A stretch of 5,472 bases of DNA from Bryobacteraceae bacterium. Its GTDB lineage: Bacteria; Acidobacteriota; Terriglobia; Bryobacterales; Bryobacteraceae. Under the pieces are notes generated by a model, which was not told the origin of the DNA, searched no databases, and saw nothing but the letters and a program-made list of their open reading frames with translations. The stretch spans positions 1 to 5,472 of the forward strand of contig JADGHK010000202.1 in NCBI GenBank assembly GCA_019686145.1. The letters run 5' to 3'. The stretch's first letter is position 1. Each line of letters starts with the position of its first letter. The translations under genes were made by a program, and so were the position numbers. Shown one piece after another: positions 1 through 5,472 of this stretch.

Positions 1-1121
1 TCGGGAATGCCATCGGAGAAGTCCATCTTCGGCAGCCGCCGCGGCGGAAGGAGCATGGTGGTCAGCTGGTTCATGAAGGAGACGGCCACGCCCGTGGCCG
101 GCAGGAACAGCAGGAAGAACGCGACCACCTGCGGTTCGAGCGAGGAGAGCTGCGAGAGAAAGAGGGCAATGACGGCAAAGGTTGACAGTTCAATGCCGCC
201 GAGGTAGAAGATCTCGGGGTGCTTTAATGCAAAGCGCCGCAATGCGCTTTCAAAGCGCGGCTTGTAAGAGATCAGCCTCTCGAAGGCCGGAGCGCCGCGA
301 TCGATCAGGTAGTAGCCGATGTGCCGGTACCGAAGATCGCCCGAGGCGGAGGCGGCGTAACGGACGAGCCGTTCGGCGACTTCCTCTTCATCGAGACCGG
401 ATCCGCGCGCGAGATCCTCGAGGACGTGACGATAATGGTCCCGCGTGGCGAAATCCATGTGCGGGTACACTCCGGCCGGATCCTCGCGCAGTTTGCGTTC
501 GGTGAGACTGACTTTTTCGAAGAACTCCTTCCAGTCAATCTCGCCGATTGCCCTCAGACTCAGGATCGAATGACGTATCCTCGGCTCGCTGCCCAGTCCC
601 GGTTCGGCCAGTTCGGCCTCGGCCACTTTGCCGATCTCCTCGATGAGGGCTAGCCGCAGCATTGCGCCCAAGGCCCACAATTCCCCCATCGTGAGAGGCT
701 TCGATTCCTGATAGCTCTCAACAAATGTGGTGATGGCCTCTAACGAGATCTGCGCATCCGTGAGGTCAATCAGCTCAACCGCAATTTCATAAATCCGCGG
801 ATAGCCGCCCAGCGGCCCGCGGGTAAGCCTCGGCAGCTCGCCGTAGTAGACGTTCGGGAGAAATTCGCGGACGTCCCGAAGGTGGCCTTGAATATACAAG
901 TGGTTTTCCACCAGCCATAGAGCCGCTGGCGAAATCGTCTCTCCACGCCGCAGCTGATTTTCCCATCGACTGCGCGCGTGTTTCAGTGTCCGGCCGCATT
1001 CCTCCAGGCGAGGCATGAGTGGACGGCCTCGACCGTGGGTATCGGCTCCGTGCAATGCGAGTATCCGTGCTCGCGTGCGTAACAGATCCTGTACCGACTG
1101 ATCAATTACCGCTTCGCTCAT
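1..1121 (-). CDS. ndvB: Cyclic beta-1,2-glucan synthase, N-terminal part (NdvB/ChvB/Cgs family), truncated by window edge
   Basis: This reading frame stays open from the ATG at 1121 to the left edge, giving the first 373 residues of a protein whose family members run to roughly 2,800. Recognisable family stretches occur in order: ISPAALWLVEN (about residues 63-73), the YYGELPRL and GPLGGYPR segments, LTMGELWALGAMLRLALIE (about 143-161), DPAGVYPHMDFATRD (214-228) and HIGYYLIDRG (267-276). Two hydrophobic membrane segments follow at about 307-325 and 330-352, and PPRRLPKMDFSDGIP leads into the expected glycosyltransferase 84 domain. Family knowledge: these inner-membrane enzymes use UDP-glucose to build, trim and cyclise beta-1,2-glucan, with a C-terminal GH94 phosphorylase domain. 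Those catalytic domains lie outside the window, so activity cannot be judged here. The start is supported by an ATGA overlap with the upstream ABC exporter and a weak GGGA about 6 bases upstream. Family membership is confident; the exact product is inferred. Confidence 0.9.
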   Translation of the reverse strand, partial: MSEAVIDQSVQDLLRTRARILALHGADTHGRGRPLMPRLEECGRTLKHARSRWENQLRRGETISPAALWLVENHLYIQGHLRDVREFLPNVYYGELPRLTRGPLGGYPRIYEIAVELIDLTDAQISLEAITTFVESYQESKPLTMGELWALGAMLRLALIEEIGKVAEAELAEPGLGSEPRIRHSILSLRAIGEIDWKEFFEKVSLTERKLREDPAGVYPHMDFATRDHYRHVLEDLARGSGLDEEEVAERLVRYAASASGDLRYRHIGYYLIDRGAPAFERLISYKPRFESALRRFALKHPEIFYLGGIELSTFAVIALFLSQLSSLEPQVVAFFLLFLPATGVAVSFMNQLTTMLLPPRRLPKMDFSDGIP

Positions 1122-2944
1122 CGATATCCCGCTGCCTGCAGTTCAAACATTCCGGCGTAAACGCCGCCTTTGGCCAGCAACTGCTGATGCGTTCCTTGCT
1201 CCCGAATCGCTCCTCCTTCGATGACCAGAATCCGGTCCGCCATTCGTACCGTAGAGAAACGGTGCGAGATGAGGATGGACAGCTTTCCTTCCGTTAATTC
1301 CGCAAAGCGCAGGAAGACCTCGTACTCGGAACGGGCATCAAGAGATGCCGTCGGCTCGTCGAGTATCAGCACCTGCGCATCACGCATGTAGGCGCGCGCC
1401 AGGGCGAACTTCTGCCACTCCCCGCCCGAAAGATCGAAACCGCCGTCGAAGCGTCTGCCCAGCATCTGGTCGAGCCCCTTGGGCAGTCTCTCCAACACTT
1501 CCGAGGCCATGCTCTTTCGTGCGGATTCGCGCAGCAGCGCCTCGTTGTGGGCGAGTTCTATACGTCCCACTCCGATGTTCTCCCGCGCAGTCATGTCGTA
1601 TCGCATGAAATCCTGGAAGATGACGCCAATCTCGCGCGCAAGGTCCTCGACGCTGTATTCGCGCAGATCGACCCCATCCAGCAGAATCTGACCTTCAGTC
1701 GGGTCATATAGCCGCGCCAGCAACTTGACGATTGTGGTCTTGCCCTGGCCGTTCTCTCCGATCAGCGCCACACGAGTTCCAGGCTCGAGATGCATGTTCA
1801 AGCGGTTGAGGACGAGGCGGTCCGAGCCCGGATAGTGGAAGGAGACATCGCGGAAGATGAAGCCGTCGCGAATCGGCCGCGGCGCGGGCAGCGCATCCGG
1901 CTTCGATTGGATTCGCGGACGGACGTCGAAGAACTTGATGAGGTCCGTAAGAAACAGCGCCTGATCTGCGATGCTCGAGAAGGTCGAGAACAGGGCGGAG
2001 ATGTTGGAGCTGACGCCAGCGATCGCGCCGGCCAGGAAGATCAGGTCGCCGATCGTAATGTTTCGCAGCAGCGTCTGATACACCACGACGGCGTAGGCGC
2101 CGTAGTAGCTCAGGCTCACGAGAAGGGCCAGCAGCGCGCCAACTACGACGCGTTTCCTGGCCAGCGCCCGGTTCTCCCGGATGATGCTGTCGGTGATTTC
2201 GGCGTACCGCGTCCTGAGCCACGTTCCAAGGCCGAAAATCTTCACTTCTTTGGCGCTCTCCCGGCTCGCGCCGAGCACCCTCAGATAGTCGAGCTGCCGC
2301 CTGCGCGGCGTCTGATGGAACGCCAGCGAGTAGCCGAGGAAGGCAAAGTGGCTTTCGCCTAAGAAGGCAGGAATTACGGCGACGACCAGCACAACCAGAA
2401 GCCACGGCGCGAAGAAGAAGACGCCGGCGGCGAGCGATACCAGCGTGACAAATTGCTGGATCATCCGGCCGATCGCGTTGAGCATGCTCAGGCGGTCCGT
2501 CGTTTGGACCCGCGCCCGCTCTAAAGTGTCATGGAACGACGGGTCCTCCAGCGACACGAGGTCAAGATGGGCCGCGTGATCCATGACGCGGAGGCTGATG
2601 TGCCGCGTAAATTCGTCGGCCAGCAGGGAATCGCAATAGTCAATCAGGCGGCCGAAAATATGCCCGCTACCCGCCAGCACGAACTCGAGCAGCAGCAGCC
2701 ACCAGATCTCCGTCGGCACGGGGCCCTGCGCTTTGACAGTGGTGGAGACGAGATCGATAATGAGCTTCGATACCCACAGCACCCCAAGCGGAACGAGCGC
2801 CGAGGCCACTCGAAAGACAAGTCCGGCCGCTACCAAAGCCGGACCGGCATCCCAAACCATCCGCAACACCGGGGGCACATTGCGAAGAGCCGACAACCGC
2901 TGCTGCCAGCCCTGGAGAAAAGATGGCATGGTGGAATGGCTCAT
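1118..2944 (-). CDS. ABC exporter, fused membrane and ATPase domains; probable glucan export partner
   Basis: This is a complete half-transporter of 608 residues from the ATG at 2944. The N-terminal half has about six membrane segments, including VAAGLVFRVASALVPLGVLW, WWLLLLEFVLAGSG, FFFAPWLLVVLVVAVIP and LIFLAGAIAGVSSNISALF. The ATPase half is intact: Walker A GENGQGKT (396-403), Q-loop VIFQD, signature LSGGE (505-509), Walker B LILDEP ending at D529-E530-P531, D-loop SLDA and switch H561. It should act as a homodimer in the inner membrane. The next gene begins within its stop codon (ATGA), which points to export of the glucan made by that synthase. The DPSFHDTLERAR segment is shared with peptide/lantibiotic-type exporters and is not an obvious NdvA feature, so the substrate is inferred from context. 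Start is uncertain: ATGs at 3013 (631 aa) and 2929 (603 aa) are also in frame. I prefer 2944 because the first 23 residues of the longest form look non-conserved and cover a repeat-bearing, promoter-like stretch. Confidence 0.88.
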   Translation of the reverse strand: MSHSTMPSFLQGWQQRLSALRNVPPVLRMVWDAGPALVAAGLVFRVASALVPLGVLWVSKLIIDLVSTTVKAQGPVPTEIWWLLLLEFVLAGSGHIFGRLIDYCDSLLADEFTRHISLRVMDHAAHLDLVSLEDPSFHDTLERARVQTTDRLSMLNAIGRMIQQFVTLVSLAAGVFFFAPWLLVVLVVAVIPAFLGESHFAFLGYSLAFHQTPRRRQLDYLRVLGASRESAKEVKIFGLGTWLRTRYAEITDSIIRENRALARKRVVVGALLALLVSLSYYGAYAVVVYQTLLRNITIGDLIFLAGAIAGVSSNISALFSTFSSIADQALFLTDLIKFFDVRPRIQSKPDALPAPRPIRDGFIFRDVSFHYPGSDRLVLNRLNMHLEPGTRVALIGENGQGKTTIVKLLARLYDPTEGQILLDGVDLREYSVEDLAREIGVIFQDFMRYDMTARENIGVGRIELAHNEALLRESARKSMASEVLERLPKGLDQMLGRRFDGGFDLSGGEWQKFALARAYMRDAQVLILDEPTASLDARSEYEVFLRFAELTEGKLSILISHRFSTVRMADRILVIEGGAIREQGTHQQLLAKGGVYAGMFELQAAGYR

Positions 2945-2974
2945 GAGGACACTAGAGGCGCAGAGAGGGCCGAA

Positions 2975-2999
2975 GTAGACTCTAAAAGAGGGTAGACTC
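2975..2999. repeat. Direct repeat of GTAGACTC, 17 bp apart
   Basis: GTAGACTC occurs at 2975-2982 and again at 2992-2999, start to start 17 bp. The first copy is also part of the odd-length palindrome TAGACTCTA (2976-2984). If the exporter is transcribed from just upstream of the ATG at 2944, the copies would sit about 30 to 57 bases upstream of the transcription start, where an activator or operator could bind. No known regulator is recognised, and an 8-bp repeat can arise by chance. Confidence 0.35.
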
Positions 3000-3043
3000 C
3001 GACAAGCGACCATCGGTTTCCCGCTTTTGCGTTCAGCCAGGAT

Positions 3044-3053
3044 CTGTTAACAG
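3044..3053. repeat. Perfect 10-bp palindrome CTGTTAACAG
   Basis: CTGTTAACAG is identical to its own reverse complement and lies in the divergent intergenic region, 54 bp before the rightward gene. Such a short symmetrical site could bind a dimeric regulator, but it does not match an operator I can name. The flanking bases do not extend the symmetry. Confidence 0.3.
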
Positions 3054-3095
3054 GTGGAACCAACATGATAAACAATCGACGCCAGTTTTGCGATC

Positions 3096-3101
3096 TAATG
3101 T
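3096..3101 (+). promoter_or_regulatory. Possible -10 box (TAATGT) for a leaderless start
   Basis: TAATGT lies 6 bases before the ATG at 3108. That spacing would put the transcription start at or beside the start codon. No Shine-Dalgarno sequence is visible between the hexamer and the ATG, which fits a leaderless message. The -35 position (about 3071-3079) has no good match, so this is a weak call. Confidence 0.3.
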
Positions 3102-3107
3102 AAAACC

Positions 3108-4064
3108 ATGAGGTTCTTCGCGCTCTTGCTCATCTGGGCCGCCGGCGCTCTGGCTCAGGCGCCCGGAACGCGCGTTTTATTAGACGCGCATAACTGCTAT
3201 CCGGAAGGCGGGCAGCGGACCCAGCGCATCGAAAGGGCGTTATCCACGGGAACCCCTCTGGCCATTGAGCAGGACTTGTTCTGGTATCGCGACCCGAAAA
3301 CAGGCGCCGGTAAATCTGTGGTTTCCCACGGAGATCACGTCACAGGCAATGAGCCTTCGCTACGTGAGCACTTTTTCGAGCGCGTGCGGCCAATTGTCGA
3401 GAAAGCGCTCGCTGCGGATCGCCGGGACGATTGGCCAATTATCGTATTGAATCTGGACTTCAAGACAAACGAACCGGAACACCATTCCGAGATCTGGAAT
3501 CTTCTCGGCGAGTACGAAACATGGCTGACAACGGCAGAGCGCGTTGAGGAGGAAGGGACTCCGCAACCTTTACAGTGGAAGCCGATCCTGGTTCTTACGG
3601 GCTCCTCGGATGCGCAAAAGGCAACTTTTCACGACAAGGTGCCTGTAGGAGGCCGCCTGCGCGTGTTTGGCGCTGTCCGTGTCGCTGAGGGCGCAACCTG
3701 GAAGACAGCGCCCGAAGCCATAATGAAGGAGCGGGCCACCAACTACAGACGGTGGTGGAACAATCCATGGTCCGTGGTTGAGGAGGGCGGTCAGAAGGCA
3801 GCGGGAGAATGGACCCGCGACGACGAACAGCGCCTGCGAGCGCTGGTGAAGCATGCCCATCAGAACGGACTATGGATCCGTTTCTACACGCTGAACGGGC
3901 ACTCTCCTCTTACCGGCAAGAAGATGGGCTTCCGCCCGGGGTATAACTTCGGCTCTCTGGACAAGGTCATGGAGAGGTGGCGGGCCGCCATCGAGGCGGG
4001 TGTGGATTTCGTCGCGACGGATATGTATGAAGAATTCGCAGGCCTGCCGCGGACTCAGCAATAG
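3108..4064 (+). CDS. Secreted glycerophosphodiester phosphodiesterase / PI-PLC-like protein
   Basis: The 318-residue protein starts with a clear Sec signal peptide (MRFFALLLIWAAGALA, cleavage after the ALA at 14-16, mature end at Q17). The mature part looks like the TIM-barrel phosphodiesterase superfamily that includes glycerophosphodiester phosphodiesterases and PI-specific phospholipase C. Visible active-site pattern: DAHN with H28, IEQD with E54 and D56, and VSHGD with H74. LNLDF follows at about 137-141. The C-terminal strand FVATDMYEEF (301-310, D305) after AIEAGVDF is typical of the end of these barrels. Family members hydrolyse phosphodiesters in phospholipid head groups and need a divalent metal held by the E-x-D pair. 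DAHN stands where classical enzymes have HRG, so this is a divergent branch and the substrate is unknown. Because of the signal peptide it should act outside the cytoplasm. The gene stands alone on this strand and its 3' end overlaps hpt by 10 bp. Confidence 0.75.
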   Translation: MRFFALLLIWAAGALAQAPGTRVLLDAHNCYPEGGQRTQRIERALSTGTPLAIEQDLFWYRDPKTGAGKSVVSHGDHVTGNEPSLREHFFERVRPIVEKALAADRRDDWPIIVLNLDFKTNEPEHHSEIWNLLGEYETWLTTAERVEEEGTPQPLQWKPILVLTGSSDAQKATFHDKVPVGGRLRVFGAVRVAEGATWKTAPEAIMKERATNYRRWWNNPWSVVEEGGQKAAGEWTRDDEQRLRALVKHAHQNGLWIRFYTLNGHSPLTGKKMGFRPGYNFGSLDKVMERWRAAIEAGVDFVATDMYEEFAGLPRTQQ

Positions 4065-4067
4065 TCC
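4051..4067. other. Small hairpin over the two convergent stop codons
   Basis: GGACT (4051-4055) and AGTCC (4063-4067) can pair into a 5-bp stem with a 7-base loop, covering the stop codons of both convergent genes. There is no T-run on either side, so it is not a standard intrinsic terminator. A competing pairing, AGCA (4057-4060) with TGCT (4068-4071), is also possible. Confidence 0.2.
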
Positions 4068-4588
4068 TGCTCGATGTAGCAGACATCCTTGAGATTTCGG
4101 TATTTCTCAGCGTAATCGAGTCCGTAGCCAACTACGAATTTGTCGGGAATTGTGAAGCCGACATAGTCCACTTTTATGGGCCGCTGGCGCCGTTCCGGCT
4201 TGTCAAGAAGAGTCGCAATCCGGAGAGAGCCCGGTTTCCGCTGTTCGAGCAGGTTGATCAGGTAATTGAGGGTGATGCCGCTATCAACAATGTCTTCCAC
4301 CAGGATGACTTCCGCGCCTTCAATGGAAAGATCGAGATCTTTCGTCAGCCGGACCTCGCCGGAGGATCGCTTGCCCATGCCATAGCTCGAGATCCCAATA
4401 AAGTCGACCTTTGCCGGACGCTTCACGGCCCGCGCCAGATCGGCAAGAAACATGAACGAGCCTTTGAGGATCCCGATGAGATGTACGGTGTCCTGTGTGG
4501 CGTCGGCATCAATTTGCGCGCCGAGTTCCAGGATGCGGCAATGAATTTGCTCTGCCGACAGAAGTACTTTCAGGTTTTCTTCGGCCAT
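4055..4588 (-). CDS. hpt: Hypoxanthine (guanine) phosphoribosyltransferase
   Basis: The 177-residue cytoplasmic purine salvage enzyme is almost the same length as E. coli Hpt (178). It joins hypoxanthine or guanine to PRPP to give IMP or GMP plus pyrophosphate. Landmarks in order: the LKG loop (41-43) that contacts pyrophosphate, the SSYG flexible loop (67-70) that closes over the active site, the PRPP motif VEDIVDSGITL (97-107) with acidic pair E98-D99 and general base D102, LLDKP (127-131), and the purine-binding segment with K150, then VGYGLDYAEKYRNL (153-166). All key residues are present. The start lies 4 bp after the stop of the upstream secreted-protein gene and has no visible ribosome binding site (TGA, TTTC, ATG), so translation probably depends on ribosomes finishing that gene. 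The last 10 bp overlap the convergent phosphodiesterase gene. The usual tilS or ftsH neighbours are absent within the window. Confidence 0.95.
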   Translation of the reverse strand: MAEENLKVLLSAEQIHCRILELGAQIDADATQDTVHLIGILKGSFMFLADLARAVKRPAKVDFIGISSYGMGKRSSGEVRLTKDLDLSIEGAEVILVEDIVDSGITLNYLINLLEQRKPGSLRIATLLDKPERRQRPIKVDYVGFTIPDKFVVGYGLDYAEKYRNLKDVCYIEQDYC

Positions 4589-4592
4589 GAAA

Positions 4593-5414
4593 TCAGTCTG
4601 ACGCGCGCAACCGGCCGCTGGGCAATCCTATGTGGATATGAGGGGCGGTCGCTTTGCCGGCGACGGCGGCGCGGAAGGCGAAGTAGGGAATCTTAGCAGC
4701 CTCCAGATACTGACGAAGCCACGCACCTTCGGGCTGATCCGGATTCAGCGCAACATCCACCCTGTTGCGGTGGTCGAATCCGAGGGCTCTGTGCACGGCT
4801 GTGGTCCCACGGGCGCTGATGGGCAGTGGCCGGTCAAATTTCTTCCGAAACGCAGCCTCGATCTTTCGTAACTGGCTTTCGTTAAAAATACCGTTGCCAT
4901 CGTACCGCTCTGCAATGGCAACGGGAGCCGCAGCCGATTGCTCCTCGACTTCCTTTTCGTTTGCCGCCTGCGCGGCCAGTTCCCTGAAGAGACCGGCCCT
5001 CTCTTCCGCAAGCCGGAGCGTCTCGCGGCGGAAGTTCAACTCCTCAAGCAGGGGTTCGACGGAAGCCCGAGCACGCGCCCCCGCCTCCACAAGCTCTAAT
5101 GCCTGCTTGTAGGCCTTCTCCTGGCGCTCAAGCCTCCGCCTTGCAGCAGCCACCATCTCATCGGCCTGCTCTTCGGTGAGCTCTTCTACGGTCAGGCCGC
5201 CGTAAAGGACGCGATCCAGGACCTGGCGATCCCGCAAGTCTTCCAACTGGCGCTCCGCCTCTTCCAGGCGAACGCGGGGCAGAGCTCCAGCGTCCACCAG
5301 CTCGCGGATGCGCTCAATTTCTTGCTTTTGCCGCGCTTCGGAGGTAACGCTGGACTGCGCAAGACACACTGCTGCAGAAAGACACAGCAACACCAGCAGC
5401 GAACAGTCCCGCAT
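4593..5414 (-). CDS. Secreted coiled-coil protein with C-terminal DD-peptidase-like (M15/LAS-type) domain
   Basis: No named gene is recognised. The 273-residue protein has a signal peptide (MRDCSLLVLLCLSAAVCLA, likely cut before Q20). C17 is preceded by valine and does not make a good lipobox. Residues about 28-160 are charged and helical, rich in E, R, L and A. They contain a diverged internal duplication: ELVDAGA (38-44) and ELVEAGA (107-113), each followed by a long E/R/L helix, resembling the helical hairpins of TolC-type or adaptor proteins. After a linker (about 155-168), residues 169-269 form a globular domain with RPLPISARG (195-203), GFDHRNRVDVAL (212-223) and APHIHIG (257-263). H215, D220 and the H259/H261 pair suggest zinc ligands like those of M15/LAS peptidoglycan peptidases. 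The H-x4-D spacing is not the usual one, so enzyme activity is unproven. The likely site is the periplasm or cell surface, acting on or anchoring to the wall. hpt follows after 4 bp. Confidence 0.7.
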   Translation of the reverse strand: MRDCSLLVLLCLSAAVCLAQSSVTSEARQKQEIERIRELVDAGALPRVRLEEAERQLEDLRDRQVLDRVLYGGLTVEELTEEQADEMVAAARRRLERQEKAYKQALELVEAGARARASVEPLLEELNFRRETLRLAEERAGLFRELAAQAANEKEVEEQSAAAPVAIAERYDGNGIFNESQLRKIEAAFRKKFDRPLPISARGTTAVHRALGFDHRNRVDVALNPDQPEGAWLRQYLEAAKIPYFAFRAAVAGKATAPHIHIGLPSGRLRASD

Positions 5415-5423
5415 ATTTTATTC

Positions 5424-5429
5424 ATTGTA
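5424..5429 (-). promoter_or_regulatory. Probable -10 box (TACAAT) of the peptidase-like/hpt operon
   Basis: On the minus strand TACAAT, one mismatch from TATAAT, lies 9 bases before the ATG at 5414. Transcription would begin about 2-3 bases before the start codon, leaving no room for a ribosome binding site, and none is seen. No clear -35 match is found at 16-19 bp spacing (about 5446-5454). A TAAAAT (5415-5420) directly touching the ATG is too close to serve this start. Confidence 0.4.
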
Positions 5430-5472
5430 GTACGATCAGGGTAGGAGACTGTTTCGCTAGATAGTGCAACAC

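Larger units (their letters stand above)
2945..3107. promoter_or_regulatory. Divergent intergenic region between exporter operon and phosphodiesterase gene
   Basis: The exporter/glucan synthase operon is read leftward and the phosphodiesterase gene rightward from this stretch, so promoters for both should lie here. It contains two direct copies of GTAGACTC, a perfect 10-bp palindrome and a TAATGT hexamer close to the rightward ATG. No convincing TTGACA-like -35 box was found on either strand at standard spacing. If the exporter instead starts at 3013, the region shrinks to 3014-3107. The regulatory role follows from position rather than from a recognised operator. Confidence 0.5.

Noticed and set aside
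321..653. 110-codon open frame on the plus strand near the left end
   Set aside because: It lies opposite strongly conserved NdvB-family sequence (DPAGVY, MDFATRD, HIGYYLIDRG), which proves the minus frame is the coding one.
1790..2362. 190-codon open frame on the plus strand opposite the exporter
   Set aside because: It is antisense to the conserved ABC coding sequence, has no recognisable motif or start signal, and shows low-complexity composition.
1704..2405. Long open frame (233 codons) on the minus strand inside the exporter gene
   Set aside because: It is a second frame inside a clearly coding ABC gene. The translation is rich in R, A and S with no domain, as expected of a shadow in GC-rich DNA.
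2945..3013. N-terminal extension of the ABC exporter from the ATG at 3013
   Set aside because: The extra 23 residues have no membrane or family character and cover the direct repeat and a promoter-like hexamer. It remains possible because GCGGGAAA lies just upstream as a weak ribosome binding site.
4593..4860. M23 (LytM-type) peptidase assignment for the C-terminal domain
   Set aside because: M23 enzymes use H-x3-D and a longer gap before H-x-H. Here the spacing is H-x4-D with only about 39 residues to the final histidines, closer to small M15/LAS domains.
5358..5370. Possible lipobox cysteine (C17) in the peptidase-like protein
   Set aside because: The residue before the cysteine is valine, which does not fit a signal peptidase II site. 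Ordinary cleavage before Q20 is a better reading.
1..5472. RNA genes, CRISPR arrays, insertion sequences, attachment sites
   Set aside because: I saw no tRNA- or rRNA-like stretches, no regularly spaced repeats, no transposase sequence and no long inverted repeats. Nearly all of the window is accounted for by the five genes.

Overview
The window is a gene-dense bacterial chromosomal segment with fairly high GC content. It holds five protein-coding genes on both strands and almost no spare DNA. The best guess for the host is an acidobacterium of the Bryobacterales/Solibacter kind. That guess rests on GC content, signal peptides ending in ...LAQ, weak or absent Shine-Dalgarno sequences, and the look of the protein families. 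It is an inference, not something the sequence proves.

Left block (1-3013, minus strand): an intact ABC exporter gene, membrane domain fused to ATPase, is followed by the start of a cyclic beta-1,2-glucan synthase (NdvB/ChvB/Cgs family) that runs off the left edge. The exporter stop and the synthase start share an ATGA overlap, so the two are almost certainly co-translated. This looks like a synthesis-plus-export unit for a cyclic or periplasmic glucan. The arrangement resembles rhizobial ndvA/ndvB, but the exporter does not look like a close NdvA copy.

Middle (about 2945-3107): a divergent intergenic region carries a duplicated 8-bp word, a 10-bp perfect palindrome and a possible -10 box very close to the rightward gene. 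That gene (3108-4064, plus strand) encodes a secreted protein of the glycerophosphodiester phosphodiesterase / PI-PLC-like TIM-barrel superfamily, with the H, E-x-D, H catalytic pattern visible.

Right block (4055-5472, minus strand): a secreted coiled-coil protein with a C-terminal domain resembling zinc DD-peptidases is followed after 4 bp by hypoxanthine phosphoribosyltransferase (hpt). The 3' end of hpt overlaps the 3' end of the phosphodiesterase gene by 10 bp. The operon promoter probably lies at about 5415-5455.

No RNA gene, mobile element, CRISPR array or convincing intrinsic terminator was seen. The points most worth following are the coupled exporter/glucan-synthase pair, the undescribed coiled-coil/peptidase-like protein coupled to a purine salvage gene, and the signs of leaderless or near-leaderless starts.
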